A stretch of 50,951 bases of DNA from Tetrahymena elliotti 4EA (GCA_000231825.2 AFXF02001880.1:1-50951); one strand, 5' to 3'; counted from the first letter of the stretch, positions 11,243 through 24,193 are shown. The notes: generated by a model not told the origin, from the sequence alone. Numbers and translations: made by a program.

Positions 11243-14200
11243 ATGCAGTACTAAAGCTGCTTTTACAATTACTTTGAAAACCCTGCCATAATAGAAACCT
11301 TTCATTCCTCTTTAAAAAAAGATTTAAATGAATAGTAACTCTAAGAAACTAGAAATAAAATTTAAAGCCTATTTGAAAAATAAAAGAATTCTTTAAATGG
11401 AAAGAAATCTTTAATATATTAGCAGATAATATAGTCAAAATATCCATATCGAAAGAAGTTTATCTGCTCTTCATGGATAAGTGGTTTTTGCTTTTTCGAA
11501 ACAAAAGACTGCATCCATGCCCATGGTATTGAAGATTTAAACTATAGCAAAGAAGATGATGCTTCAATAAATTCTTAAACAATGTATGAACAAGTAGATG
11601 TTAAAAGCTTAACTCTAAAACAAAATTATGTTTATCTATATGAATTTTGCTAGTTTTATAATTTACCTTGCAGTAACAATTACACTCTAGAATAGATAAA
11701 TAATGATAGAGAAATTAGAAATAATATTAGAGTGTATACAAGAACAAAAATGTTTGAAGATTTCTTCTTGATGATTAGAAAAAATTATCCTGATATTTTT
11801 ATTACTGAATATTTTCTTACTTAAGAGTTTACGCGAATAAGTGATAATTCAGATACATCTGAATTCAACATAAGATCTGTTAGAATTGTAAGTTATTTAA
11901 TCAAAAAAATGTGTTATTTTGCAAAGTTTTCATAACCACCCAACATATAAAATTAATAAAATTTAATTCTACTTAGAGATAAGAATTTAGATATTTAGGA
12001 TTACATGAAATTCAAAGTTCTAGATGCTTTAAAATAAATTAAAATAACTTAAAAATAATTTACTGAATCCAATATTAAAGAAGTATTAAAAGAAAGTTAG
12101 TAAACTGAGTTAGAGCCTTGTTTTGAAATTTACTTAGTCAAAGATAATATGTGCTTATTTAAATTCTTCAAGCTTTGGACAAGCAGTGATGATTAATTCT
12201 TAATACAATGTATTTAAATATTTGAATCCACTATATAAAATAGTGATTAACTTTTAGACAGCATAGTATTTGATTGCTGTTCTGAAAACAGTGAAAAGAT
12301 TTAAAAGAAGTATAGATTAATGGAAGAATATCTATAAATTAAATTTAAAAATTAAAAGAGAAAGCTGTGTAAATATTGGCTGAGAGGTTTATGCATGTTT
12401 GAAAAACATCAATGCTAATATTCTCATGGCGTTTCAGATTTGATTTATGAAGCATATGATGAGTATGTAGATGATCCAGACTATCTTGAATATGTTTATT
12501 AATAACCACTATGGAAGATAAGAAGTTATCTTTCCTTGTACAGTGAATAAGAAAGACTATACAAAAAAGGATTGATTAATAAAATACACCCTCTAGAAGA
12601 TTTGGATGGTATAAAAGATCTAAGAGATATCATTAGAGAAATTATGTAAAAAGATGCTATGGAGTTATTTATTGAAGAAATATGGAAATACTACGGAAGA
12701 GATATACTTATAACTGAGTAATTTATAGTTAGAGAATTTCAAAGAGTAGGATTTTTTAAAGTAGAATATGTTTTAAAAAATCAAATGATAATAGATATTC
12801 TTTCTGTTAACAAATGTTTTGTTTCTGAAACTATCTTACCACCTTAATTGCAAAAAAGATAAATCTTATACGCCTTTCCTCCTTATGAAAAAACCATCAA
12901 ATTCTTTATCCCAAAAACTTTGAGAGTTTTCATGGAAAAAAAATAAGAAATAGGTAAACGTTTTTTAGCATTCTAAAAAAATTTTTAAATTATTCTTTTT
13001 TATAAGAACAAATATTTAAAATGAAATTTAATTAATATTAATTTGTTAATTGGCTTTTAATAGATTTAAGATTAGGATTTCTAAATTTAAAATTGACACA
13101 ATTTATTTTGAACATATTAAAAATCTATTTTTTATTTTTAGAGCTCGAAGAATAAGAACAGAATTATAAAAATTAATAGGAAATTTCCTTGAAAAGAGAT
13201 AACTAAAATAATATTATTGAAGTAGAAAACCAGATTGCTGAAGACAAGACCAAAGCCTAGATAAAGGAATAGTAATTAGAAGAAAATGAAGAATCTAATA
13301 AACCTTTATTCACTATAAATGAATTCAAAATAAAAAAAGAGTTTTATAGAGATCCTTAAGCTGATATTCCACCCCTTCACTTAATTTAGAAACACTACAA
13401 CAAAAAATTTGAAGAGATAGTTTTTGATATTTTTGAAAATGAGGAATTTTAAAAAGCTTTACAGGATAAAATCCCTTAGCTAAATTAAAAGGATTTGAAA
13501 AATTGTTTAATTTTAGATAGTGATACACAAAAAATATAGAATGCTATTCAGGTACTACTTTAAAAGAAAGCTTAAAAAGTGGTCTTCAATTTTGATAAAT
13601 TTTTCTACAATATTTATCTTTAATTCCGTCCATAAATTAGAGCAACTATAGGCTTCGCTAAATTTAAAGAAAATTTTAAGTAAATACTAAGAGAAAAATA
13701 TGATTGTGAGATTTTTAACATAAGCTGTAAAAATTTAGCATTACAATAGAAATAGCTAAAACATATTGCTAAATAAAATAATCAGAAGCACTAAAAAAAT
13801 AATGTGCCTTAGAAATCTGATTAATTGTATCGAGACTAGATCTTATAAGAGAAATACATCTTTGAGAAGGCAAAAATAGATTTGTAAAACAGAATTTTGA
13901 TTGTTGAAAATATTTAATAGATAGAGGAAGCACTTAAAATACTCTTATAATAATCTTATATTGGTGTAGATTTAGAAGGTAATTTATCATAGCATGGGCA
14001 CATATAACTTATTTAAATTAGTTATTATGACTTCAAATCAAATCATTCTATTATATATGTATTTGATATGATTGTAATGGAAAGTGATTCAGAAATTTTT
14101 AATTATTCTAAAAATACTATCAAATAAATCATGGAAAACAAATCTATTATTAAGATTTTGTAAGGCTGCTAAAAAGATGCTCTAGCTTTATATCATTTGT

Positions 14201-14634
14201 TTGGCTCATAAATCATAAGTGGAGTGGATACATAAGTTGCTCATAATTTTATTTTACAACTAAAAGCTTTGAAGGATTTAAAATCTAATAATAAAAATAA
14301 ACTAAAGGATCTATTTTAATATTTTAATTGTGGTTTGAATTAAATACTTTAGATATACGATGCTCCAAATGGACTTAACCCATTAAAGGCTAAATTCTAA
14401 AACATTTTTGCTGATCCAGAATAGTCTGCATTTTATATGGATTAAAGACCAATAAATTAAGAATTTTTATTATATTCCTCAAAAGACGTAGAAGATTTAG
14501 TACCTATTTTCTTTAACATTCTGAAATAATTAATTTAAAATTTAAAATGTCTTTATGATGTAATAGATAGCTAATTAGCAACGGAATTAATTCTAAAAGT
14601 ATCTCAAGTTACTACAATTTACAAAGCAAAGTGA
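11243..14634 (+). CDS. Double CCCH zinc-finger, DEDDy 3'-5' exonuclease (1,067 aa)
   Basis: Two exons, 11243-12953 and 13142-14634, with a 188 bp phase-1 intron. The C-terminal domain is a 3'-5' exonuclease of the RNase D/EXD1/Egalitarian type: VDLEG with the first acidic pair (about residues 846-850), KILQGCQKDALAL with the second Asp, and YSSKDVEDL (from about Y1015) giving the Y-x3-D of the DEDDy class, so the active site looks intact. The N-terminal half has two CCCH fingers with C-x7-C-x6-C-x3-H spacing, at about residues 75 and 376, each followed by a Gly-x-x-Asp-Leu motif and by a similar region ending in ITE(Y/Q)F...REF/QEF. It is thus an internal duplication. A shorter paralogue lies at 46627-48852. 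Likely an RNA-binding RNA exonuclease or, as for animal EXD1, a small-RNA pathway factor; the latter is inference. Confidence 0.85.
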
Positions 14635-15414
14635 ATAATTAAGTAAAGACACAAATTTTAATTTATTTATATTTTAAGTTTAATTAAAAAAATATCATTT
14701 CTTTAGACAGTTAGACAGGCTTTTCTATTTAATTTTTAAATAATTAATTTCTCATTTTTCTTTCCTTAAAATATTTATGAGCAAAAAAGTGGAATTTTTA
14801 ATTTTATTTTTGATTGTTTAATTAAGTTCAAAATAAATAGAATTAATAGTGTTAATATCTTAAGTTACTTTGATTTAAATCACAATTTATGAAATTTAAG
14901 ATTGAATGAAATTCACAATTTTTTTAAAATTTGCTGAATTAATAAAATATTTACTAAAAGTACAGCATTATTTTAAACTTTGATTTTTTATTGTTTCATT
15001 TTACAATTGATTTTCTTGTTAGGATGTCTTAGGTGAAATAACAAAATTTCAAAAAAATATTGGTGTTAAAAAAATAAGGACAAAAATCTGCTTGGCCAAT
15101 AAATTTTTTACACAAAAAATAACTTATGTCAAAAATAAATTAATATTCTTACAAATTATGAATTAATTTAATTTACTCAAATTGTTTTCCGAGTTGAAGA
15201 AAAATAATTCATTAAATATCTTCAATCATTTATGATGTGAGTTTTTTTAATGATGTTCGGGATTTAATTAAATATTATTTATAGTTATCCATAAAAAAGT
15301 ATTAAAGAAGAAAATTTAGATCACAATTATATAATAGAAGAATTATTTATTTTCTTAATTTTTGACCTTTGTTATTTAATAGAAATTGAAAATATTAGTT
15401 AGTGATATCAAAAA
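14635..15414. other. AT-rich intergenic spacer
   Basis: 780 bp between two plus-strand genes. A few stretches are less A/T-biased (around 15019-15100 and 15240-15265), but none gives a reading frame, tRNA fold or repeat I can support. Confidence 0.6.
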
Positions 15415-16203
15415 ATGGAAACAACTAGAAAGGAATTATTAACATCAAAATGTTTAGTAGTAGTTGCTTTTTTTACAGCGATATATTTAGGAAAGAGGTA
15501 TGGTGTGCCTTCAGTTGAAGTTGAATGCATTAAAGATCCCATTCATATTGCCTTGACATACTTTAATGATGCAGTAAATCATAATTCATCTTTAGCCAGA
15601 TTTTTACAAGTAAGTAGCTCGTTGCTGATGGATATCGTATTTATAACCCTCTCCTTATACTGGGTATTCAAGATATCAACTGGAAGAGTGATATATTCTA
15701 TGGGAATATTTTATTTAGTCAGAGCTATTACTTAAGCATTAATAATACTAAGATTTCCTGAAGGATATTATTGGGAAGATCCTCATATTCCTAGTATTGT
15801 GGTTCCTTATGGAAGAACAAGTGACTTTTTCTATAGCGGGCACTGTGGTTTCTTAAATTTATGTGCTCTAGAATGGCTTAGGAATGGAAAAAGTAATTAT
15901 TTTAAAATAGTACAATTGATTAATCTTTACATGGCACTAGTTATGCTGATATTTAGAATTCATTATATGATTGATATAACAACAGCTATATTTATAAGTC
16001 ATTACATATATATTTTAGTGGAGCAAAATTTAGAATTATTAGATAATCTTTCTTTGCGCTATTATCAAGCCTTAAAATTAAAAATTTATTAATGCTAGGG
16101 AGGTAGAAAAGCAGATGAAATTTAAGAAAATTTAATAATCTCCAAAAAAGATTCCTTATCTTATAATAAAGAATTGCAACCTAACAAAAAAACTTCTAAA
16201 TGA
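15415..16203 (+). CDS. Sphingomyelin synthase-like PAP2 enzyme (262 aa)
   Basis: An intronless gene of 263 codons including TGA. The protein has several hydrophobic segments (for example about residues 11-26, 65-88, 93-107 and 168-182) and a charged, Lys-rich tail. It carries the paired motifs of the PAP2_C / sphingomyelin synthase family: FFYSGHCGFLNL with His143, and RIHYMIDITTAIFISHY with His183 and Asp187. These three residues form the family's catalytic triad, which transfers a phospho-head group from a phospholipid to ceramide. Ciliates have ethanolamine-type sphingophospholipids, so a ceramide head-group transferase in Golgi or plasma membrane is a fair guess; the head group cannot be read from the sequence. 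Length is on the short side for the family, with no N-terminal SAM domain. Confidence 0.8.
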
Positions 16204-16930
16204 TAGTCATCAAAATATTTTATCAATTTGATAAATATCAAAAATATTATGAAAATTAAACAAAAATATCAATAATGAAAAAATAATTTATGAATTTACA
16301 TATATTATAATTTAACTCTTAAAAATGTACATATTATCACAGAAACATGTTTAGTTATTAAGCCATAAAAAGCAAATAAATCATTAATTTTTAATGTATC
16401 CTTACTCAAAAAATGTAAAATTTAATAGTTCAACTCTAATATAGATACTTTTTCATTTAAAGTAAGTTTACAGATTAATTATTTTTTATAAATGATATCT
16501 AATAAATATTATCATATTTAGTACTAATATTTTAACATTAAATTTATAAATTACCCTTATTCTTAAGAGTAAAGTTTACTTATTCAAGCTTATACTAGCT
16601 TCACTTATCCTTAAATATCATCTATATTATTATATTTTATGTATTTTTTAACATTAAATCTTCTTCAGAAAAAAATCTATTTTACTTTTTATTTTATCAA
16701 GGATATTATTATTTAAAGGTTCTATTTTTTAAATGTTATATAGCAATTATATTTTAATATCTTTTTTAAAATAAATTTACAGATGAATATAAATATCTTC
16801 AATGTCAAATTAAAGATTTAAAAAGGAATATTATTAATATATTATTTATATTTTTTAAGAATATTTATTACTTTTAAGATTAAAACAAAAAATTACTAGG
16901 TAGGAATGAATGAATAATCTTTATTTTTAG
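16204..16930. other. AT-rich spacer, possible 5' UTR intron
   Basis: Mostly A/T. The last 31 bp before the next ATG (about 16900-16930) begin GTAGGAATG and end TTATTTTTAG, exactly like a Tetrahymena intron. The gene at 16931 may therefore have an upstream non-coding exon and an intron in its 5' UTR. I see no convincing coding exon upstream. Confidence 0.45.
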
Positions 16931-18913
16931 ATGAACTAATTTTCTGATTGGAGATTCTATTAAAAAAGCATTTATAAATATCTCATATCTTTACCATTAA
17001 ATTATATCAAAGAAAATATAAAATATAATATTTAACCAACAAATTATTAAAATTAAAAAATATTTGTTAAACTTTTGCAGACTTATTAAAGCTTAATACT
17101 TTTAGATCAAATAGTAGTCTAAAAACTAAAATAAATCAAGATAATAAATTAAGAATTTTCTCTTGGTTTATCACCTTCTCATTCACCTAATAGTGAAAGA
17201 AAGCGATTAGAAATGTAATTTATAACTCAGCATTCTTCATGTTTTCAAAAAGAATTAAATTCAGAATATAAACTAAAATAAAATGATGGATTATCCAGAA
17301 AGAAAAGAATCGGACCTCTTAAAAGTAGCACTAAAAAGACAGAAGACATGAGCTAAAAGCCATAAGAATCTATTAAAAGTTAAATAAGTAATAACTTAAA
17401 AGAAACATTTTAACGTGCTCATTTATTTTCTGGGTCACCTCTAAGTATTAAACACTTAGACTCTTTAGTAGAATTTGAAGATAAGTAAAATCATAGTATT
17501 AATGCTTACGAAGCTATTCAAAATGAAAGTTCATAAAATCTTAAATAGAACTTCAAAGATATTTTTAAAGCTAACAGTGTACAGATTTCTCCTAAATATC
17601 AAAAACGAGTGAAGCATTATAACTTAAATGATAAATCACTTTAATTTTAATTAGTTAAAGAGTAAAATTAATTGGTAAGCAAGAATAAGCAAAATTTAAC
17701 ATCAGATTAGGATTTCTTTTTTACTACAGCTTCTATAGAATATTGCTAAGATGATGATCCTAATAAACAAAAGCATTTAAAGAGAAAAAAATAGAATGAT
17801 TTATGTCATATTTAGTAAACAGAATCTGTATAGAGATATCATAATCACTCAGTAGATTTAGCTTCTGTAGCAGCTGAAAGTTGCTTGAATATAAAAAATA
17901 TCAACAAAAAATCAATAAGTTAACATGAAAACTATTAATCTAAATAGTCTAAAAAACTTTTAAAATTACCAAAACTCTAGAATAATCTATCTAAAAGTCT
18001 CTTATAATCATATGAAGAATGCTAAAACTCAATAGATTAGTTAGCAAACTTGGAGAGATCAATTAGTTAAAATAGCATCTTTTAATATGATTTGGCATTA
18101 CCTTAAAACCAAGAAAAGCTGTTTAATCAAAAAAAAAGATGGGAGAATAGAGCATTAGAGTATATTAATGGAAAAAAATACTAAAATTTTTAAGATAAAA
18201 AAGATTTTTAAATATTTAATGAAGGAATTGATAAAAGAATTCATCGATATTACATAGATGAAGAATAAAAAAGAAAAAATCTTTTGGTATAAAAAATGGA
18301 AAAAATAATTTCATAGAATTAAAAAATCAACTTCATCAATTAGTAAAGAATTGATAATTTTAAAAATGAATAATTCCATAAAAAGTATAGAATTCCTTTA
18401 AAAGAAAAGAATACACCTAGGTAGGATTTTAAAGAAGATTTTCATTAAAATTTATACTCCCCATAAATAGATAAAAAAAGTGCATGCTCTTCTTCTATGA
18501 GAGCATCTCCAAACGCTAAAAACTCACTGAAAATAAAGTTTACCAATATCCCAATTTCTAGTACAAGAAGGTAAAGCTAAGAAATATCTTATGCAGATTT
18601 AATTTAAGATGAAAGTTATGGAAGTTTAAACGAAATAATTTCAAATAAATTAAGTTCTATAACTTACTAAAAAAGAAAGTAAAATACTTAAAAATAAGAA
18701 GCTGAAGATACCTTCAAAATTTTATAAAACTTGCCAAATTTAAATAAAATCAACTACCCAACAGAAGAATTTCCTTTAGCTAAAATATAAGATAAAATTG
18801 ATTTAACAAAAAAAACCACAACCCTGATAAATTAATAACCAATCCTTCAAGAAGAGTTTGTTGACTTAAATAGTCCTCTTTCTTATTAGAAAAATAGAAT
18901 ATAATTATTTTGA
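16931..18913 (+). CDS. Unrecognised Lys/Gln/Ser-rich protein (660 aa)
   Basis: A single open frame of 661 codons under the ciliate code, from ATG right after a TTTTTAG splice-acceptor-like sequence to TGA at 18911-18913. I recognise no domain. The product is rich in Lys, Gln, Asn and Ser, probably largely disordered, with short helical stretches (around 18120-18360). No membrane segment or signal peptide is seen. Basic clusters such as RKKRIGPLKSSTKK could be nuclear-localisation signals, but this is inference. Codon use is AT-rich and relaxed, as in a weakly expressed gene. It converges on the minus-strand gene that stops at 19399. Confidence 0.65.
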
Positions 18914-19398
18914 CTTTTTGTTAGATACTCAATACTTACATTAATATTTTAATTTATTAATTCAAAGCAAAAGTATAAAAAATAAATATTTATTTTATTG
19001 AATCTCAAAATCTAAAAATTTTGTATTTTTACATTAATAAAGTTTTAAGAGATAATTTATTCTAAATTTTGATGTTCCTTGAATAAAAAAAAATACTTAA
19101 TTTTTTGGCTAATTTTTTTGTTAAAAATTGGTTTTAAATAAATTTATTAAAATTGAAAGGTTGATAAAACTAATGAACTTGTTTTGTAAAAACAATTAAA
19201 ATTTAAGAAATTTTCTTTTTAATAAATAGAATGGTTAAAATAAAATAATTTATTTGAAATTTTTATATTGATAAAAGATTAATAATTTGTCGTAATAAAA
19301 AGCTTAAAATAGAAATAAGATAGATTAATATTAGAAATATGCAAATACAATTAAAAGAAATGATTTGGCTTTAGATTTATCTTTTCTGATTTGATTTC
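18914..19398. other. Convergent 3' spacer
   Basis: 485 bp between two converging genes; A/T-rich, with 3' UTRs expected from both sides. No gene or structured element is seen. Confidence 0.6.
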
Positions 19399-21420
19399 TC
19401 ACTCTAAAGAGTCTTTCCCTATCAAAATTGGCTTTCTTTTTTGCAGAGTTTTGATAATTAATTTTTTAATAAAGTTTTTACATGATAATTTAAAATCTAT
19501 ATTTTTTTCAGCATTATCATTTATTTATCTTAAAAATTATGTCATAGCTGAAGTTTTTATTTCATTTATTATACCTTTGACTTCATCGTTAGTCAAAATA
19601 TCTTAAGTTAATTCCTCAATATATTATTCAAATAAAATTGAAGCTCTTTCAGCTATAGTATAGGGCAGTATTGATTCTAGTTTAGACTTTGAAAAATCTA
19701 CTACTTATGATGCTAAATATTTACCTGCAAAGTTTCCAACAGGCCCCATAGTGACACCCATTGTTCTGGCTAAGACATCTATTCCAGTCCAAGAAACATT
19801 CTTAATCTAATTCATCAAAAAGTCTTTTTTACTTAGAGATCCTTAAACTAACTTGTTTAGGTCATTAATTGCAGATAAAAAAGAAACACCAAATGTTGTA
19901 ATGATATTATCTCTGAGCATCTTGCTTGTACTTGTCATTAATTTATTATTGGAAAAAATACTGTCTAATACTTTATTATGAAAGGGCATTTTCTTAATCA
20001 TTTCCTTTAAAACAGGATGAACAAAAGTGCTTAATTATCTTCTCCTGGCACTATCTTCAGATATCTTAATAATTTATCTTCTATGCATTTTTGCAATCAT
20101 ATTCATTACTGCTGACTTCACTGACTCTTCCCATGTGTTTCCTTTTTTATGGTTGTTAAAAACAACTAAAACGAAAGAGAGAAACTATGAATCTTAAAAC
20201 ATAACTTTTTTATGCTCTTCCTTTAAAAAATTTAATATGTATCCTGATTCCACCATTAGACTAATTTATTCTTAAGTGATCTATGATATTGATATTCTCT
20301 TTTAAGCTTCCTTTTAGCTTATATTCAACCTTTAGCATACTTAAATAATAACTTATTTGTATTGCTCAGGACATACTTCTATCATTAAAATACTTTTATT
20401 CTTAAACTTATCTAAAACATTTTCAATAGTTTCTTTTTCATTTTCACAAAAAACAGAATAGTAAGTAAAATTAACAATTTCATAAAGTAAAAATTCATGA
20501 TTTGGATTTATGTTGATAGGTTATCTTTTTTTTAAAATATCTATTGCTAGAGAAGCAATATTTTGACGCAAAAATCTCTCAAATGGTAACTATTTAAATT
20601 CATTTAAAATAACCTCTATTTCTTTAGGAAAAAGTAAATTAAAGCTGATAGATAGTAAGTATTATTCCAATCCTTTTGCTACAGTTTCTGCCTATTCAAT
20701 ATGAACTTTATTTTCTAAAGTTGGCATTATTAGACTCAGAGCTTTATCAACTTTAGAATCACTTTTTATTAATTATTATAAATGGCTTAAGCTGCTTATT
20801 GCTCCAGATATCTATTCAAATAACTTGCCTTTTAAGTCAGCTTACTCCAATTAGTAGTTTTAACTTTTTGATTCTTTATACATTTCATAAGATATTTTTT
20901 TATACTTACTACTTTTTATTAACTTTGAGATATATGTAGAAATTGCTACATCATTCTTGAGAGCTTTAACTGCAGCTTTTCTTGAAGCTTTATAATCAAA
21001 TTAGCTATTTTAATAATAATACATTATAAGATAACTAGATAGAAAAAATTAACCTTCAAAAATAAAACCCAAATTATTATAATCTGTTTCGTTTTCTTCA
21101 TCGTCTTCCTCATAATTTAAAAGGAATCCTGAATCAATAATAATTTTAATTTAGTCAAAACTGAAAGGAGAGCGAACTAAATGCTTTAAAACTTATTCTA
21201 AATTAGATAAATTAGCCTTTTTTAATAATATCACAACTTAATCATATTAGTCATCTGGGATTTCCAACAGAATTAATTATAACTTTTTGGTTTCCCATTT
21301 CTCTAAAACTTGTTTGAGAGTTTCCTCAGGAGATTTTTGATATATAGATATCATGCTTATATATAATTTTTTGGTATCCTGATTAATTAAATATCTTTTT
21401 TTATAATAATTAAATACTGC
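19399..21420 (-). CDS. Unrecognised protein (at least 670 aa), 5' end unresolved
   Basis: The minus-strand frame is open without interruption from about 21420 down to TGA at 19399-19401. Coding character is strong: mixed amino acids, and patterned helices such as KWETKKLQLILLEIPDD and SARRRQLSTFVHPVLKEMIKK. A notable conserved-looking patch is GVTMGPVGNFAGKYLASQVV near the C-terminus, which may be a glycine-containing membrane or hydrophobic helix. I do not recognise the family. The first in-frame ATG is at 21354, but the peptide just upstream (AVFNYYKKRYLINQDTKKLY) also looks coding. An intron and a further 5' exon, within about 21420-21750, are therefore likely. An acidic stretch (NYEEDDEENETD) lies near the N-terminus. 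Confidence 0.65.
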
Positions 21421-22005
21421 CAAGTAACTAGATTAGGATTACTTAGGTAACTTTACAATTTTTAAAATTATTTAAATAATGTAATATTATTTTTAAATTA
21501 TATTATTTTTTAAATAAAATACACCTTTATGATGTTTAGTTGTTAAGTTGATATATTTAATAAAATAAAATTTATTTAGGATTAAATTAATATCATTTTA
21601 AATCGTATTGAATACAAAATATTATATCAAAATAAGAAAAAAATTTAAAACTTGAAAAAATTTTTAATCCTTTTATCTTTTGATTCATATTATAATTAGG
21701 TTTTAAAATAAATAATTTTATGGTCATGCTTACTAAATTACTTTTAAGAAATATAATCATTTTATGAGAAATTTTGTTTTACAAATTTAGTGTTAATAAT
21801 TTGTGTTGCATTTATCAGAAAATAGACATTTTTATTTAAAATAAAAAAAAGTGAATTATTTTTTGTTTGAAAGAAGTAAGAAAAACGATTTCAACAAAAA
21901 GTATAAAAAATGCAAGTTTTTTTGTAAGTTTATTATATTTTTTAGAAATAATAATTTTTAATTTATTATGATGCAAGCATACAAAGGAGAGCAATTTCAA
22001 CCAAA
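21421..22005. other. AT-rich spacer with likely 5' exon of the left gene
   Basis: This contains the 3' flank of the minus-strand protease gene and the 5' flank of the gene to its left. A missing first exon of that gene probably lies here (the frame is open to about 21480, and an ATG occurs on the minus strand near 21690), but I cannot place the splice sites. Confidence 0.4.
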
Positions 22006-22998
22006 TCAAGCAAGGACGGGATAAGAGACGGCTCTGTTAATACCGCATTTACCCTTACCTCTGATGATTCTGAAGTAACCCTTTTCACCCCAGGAGGCAC
22101 CCCAAGAGTTCTTGACCTTCCAGAAATCTTTACCCTTTTCAGTTCCCAAACCAACGATTAAGACACCGTGGTCAAGGCCAGCAGGATTACAAAGAAGGGG
22201 GTTGGAGATACCGCCAGTGTAGAATTAGAGATTGCTGGCGTTAATAGCAACGGAGAGGGGACCAACGTTGTCAAGAGCAACACCCATAGTATTTTCAGTG
22301 TCAGCAACAGAGGAACCTTATTCAATATCAACGAAGGAGGAAACACCAACAACACCGATGGTAGAGTTATATTTGCAAGTACCATCAACAGCCTTGTAGG
22401 GATAAGCAGCTTCAGTTTCAAGTAAGGCACTTTCCAAGTAAGTGAAAGCATTGTCCATCAAACCACCATTGCAACCTTAGTCTTCCTTGGTGTCACAATC
22501 AACCAATTGTTATTCAGAGAAAGATGTTAAGTTTTACTTTAATTGGAGGACGTATTGACCTTCAATAGAACCAGTGGTAGAGAAAGCCCAGCATGAACCG
22601 CATTGACCTTAGTTCTTAACAGGGGTAACAGCACCCTTGGTGGTCCAATCAATAGCAGTGGGAGCAGTGAAGGGGGTAGAAGAGAGGGAAACCTTAGCTT
22701 GAGCGTTTCTAAGATGGGGCTTGTAACCGAGGTACATGGTGCTGAATTCTTCGTGGGTCAAATCAGCGAATTAGGTGATACCGTGTTAAGCTTCGTCGTT
22801 CTTGTTGAAAAGTTCGATTCTTCTTAAGTTGTCCTTGAAGATAGCTAATCTAGCATTGTAGTGTTCTTCAGAGCTGTACTTCTTGTTATAAGTTTGAGTG
22901 AACTTTGAGAAAGCAGCAGCAACGTCTTGGTCGTGCAAGGTAGAGAATCTTGCGAAGACACAAGCAGCCAATAAAGCGACAAGGATTAATTTATTCAT
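22006..22998 (-). CDS. Secreted cathepsin L-type cysteine protease (330 aa)
   Basis: An intronless papain-family (C1A) protease. A signal peptide at residues 1-16 ([16 protein letters not shown]) is followed by an I29-type inhibitory propeptide with [19 protein letters not shown] and then FADLTHEEF. The mature enzyme starts near [19 protein letters not shown]. The active site is complete: Gln130, Cys136 in QCGSCWAF, His277 in LDHGVLIVG and Asn297 in KNSWG. The GCNGGL motif and paired Cys are also present. It would be lysosomal/phagosomal or secreted. Base composition is strikingly richer in G+C than the surroundings, with a narrow codon set (GGT, GCT, ACC, AAG, GTT), the signature of a highly expressed Tetrahymena gene. 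Confidence 0.95.
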
Positions 22999-23150
22999 TT
23001 ATATTTTTTGAATAATTTATTACTTTATATATTTGATTTAATTTAATTATTGAAATAATTGTTTTTGATTTTTCTGTATTTAATGTTAGAAATCGGCCTT
23101 TTAGATTTCTTCAGATGTTAGGTTTTGATGCAATCTCTTAATTCTAAGTA

Positions 23151-23413
23151 TCAATTTGAATTATTTTAGTTAATTGAATTTCTTTTTTGTAAAAGAAATA
23201 GCCTTGTATTTTATTAAAGATATCTAAATGCATTTAAATGTAAATCTTAAAAAAAACAATGAGCTTCTTTGCAAAAATTATGTGGGAATTAGAAACAAAT
23301 TACTCTTCTAATTAAATTATTTATAGTACTTTTTATGATTCATTCATTTACCTACATTCAAATTCTTTCTTGTAAGGAATATCATCCAAAATGCCATCGT
23401 TCAAGTGCAACAT
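23151..23413 (-). CDS. Candidate small Cys-containing protein (72 aa)
   Basis: A weak two-exon model: ATG at 23413, exon to 23352, a 44 bp GT...TAG intron 23308-23351 (phase 2), exon 23307-23151 ending in TGA; 73 codons. The first exon (MLHLNDGILDDIPYKKEFEC) has codon use and composition unlike nearby spacer. Four cysteines fall in a short span, with spacings of roughly 5, 7 and 5 residues. No family is recognised. It sits just upstream of the protease gene on the same strand. The second exon is much more AT-rich and could partly be intron. Confidence 0.3.
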
Positions 23414-24193
23414 TCATATTTATATTGAATTTGAAGAAAAATATATCAAATTATTCAAAAACTTAACTTACATTATTTCTTGATGTTTAATCTTAATTTT
23501 AATATTCAGAGCATAAATCAAAATATCTAAATAATAAGCCCACCAAAAATATTCTAAAACATTCATTAATTACTGAAAAAATAATACAATGAGATTTTAA
23601 AACTTAGCTTTAATGAATTTCTTTCATTTTACAATTCTTTTAAATACTAATTTCTAAATAATTATTATTGCCTAAACAATAATTATAAAAGAATTTTTAT
23701 TTTTTTCTTAAATGGTATACTGATTAATATGACAAAAAGATTTCTTTTATATATTGACGAATATTTATTTTCTTTAAAAAGCAAAATCTTTATCTTCAAA
23801 TTAAAAGTCTTAATTTTTTCTAAAATCGCTTTGTAATACAGATGTAAAACAATGAAAATATTCTGGAAAAAAAAAAAGGAACTGTATTTTCCCACTATTT
23901 AATTTTTTTCTATTCAATTATAAACAAATCTAATAATAGAAATTTTCTACTATTTTATCTTCTTCAAAAATATTTTTAATGTTTTGTTTTTTACTTAAAT
24001 ATGGATTCAAGAAAAATAAAAGGTTAGATATTAGAGGGAAAACTTTAAACTAATACATACTCAATATTTATGAACAATTTACAATCAAAAATAAAATAAA
24101 ATATGTATTATTGAATGATCAAAATAAGTAATTCAGGGTAAAATATCTTTTAATTGTGAATTCTATTTAATGATTTTTGTAAAAGAATTAATT
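23414..24193. other. AT-rich intergenic spacer
   Basis: No supported gene. A minus-strand frame around 23683-23895 is made of Phe, Ile, Leu and Lys only and looks like random AT-rich sequence. Confidence 0.55.

Noticed and set aside
11888..11976. Possible 89 bp intron in the double-CCCH exonuclease (GTAAGT...ACTTAG)
   Set aside because: Removing it shifts the frame into TGA soon after, while the unspliced sequence stays open and reads as coding.
22168..22827. Plus-strand open frames inside the cysteine protease gene
   Set aside because: They are the antisense shadow of a gene with full catalytic motifs and signal peptide on the minus strand.
23683..23895. Minus-strand frame of 70 codons
   Set aside because: Only Lys, Ile, Leu and Phe; expected by chance in such AT-rich DNA.
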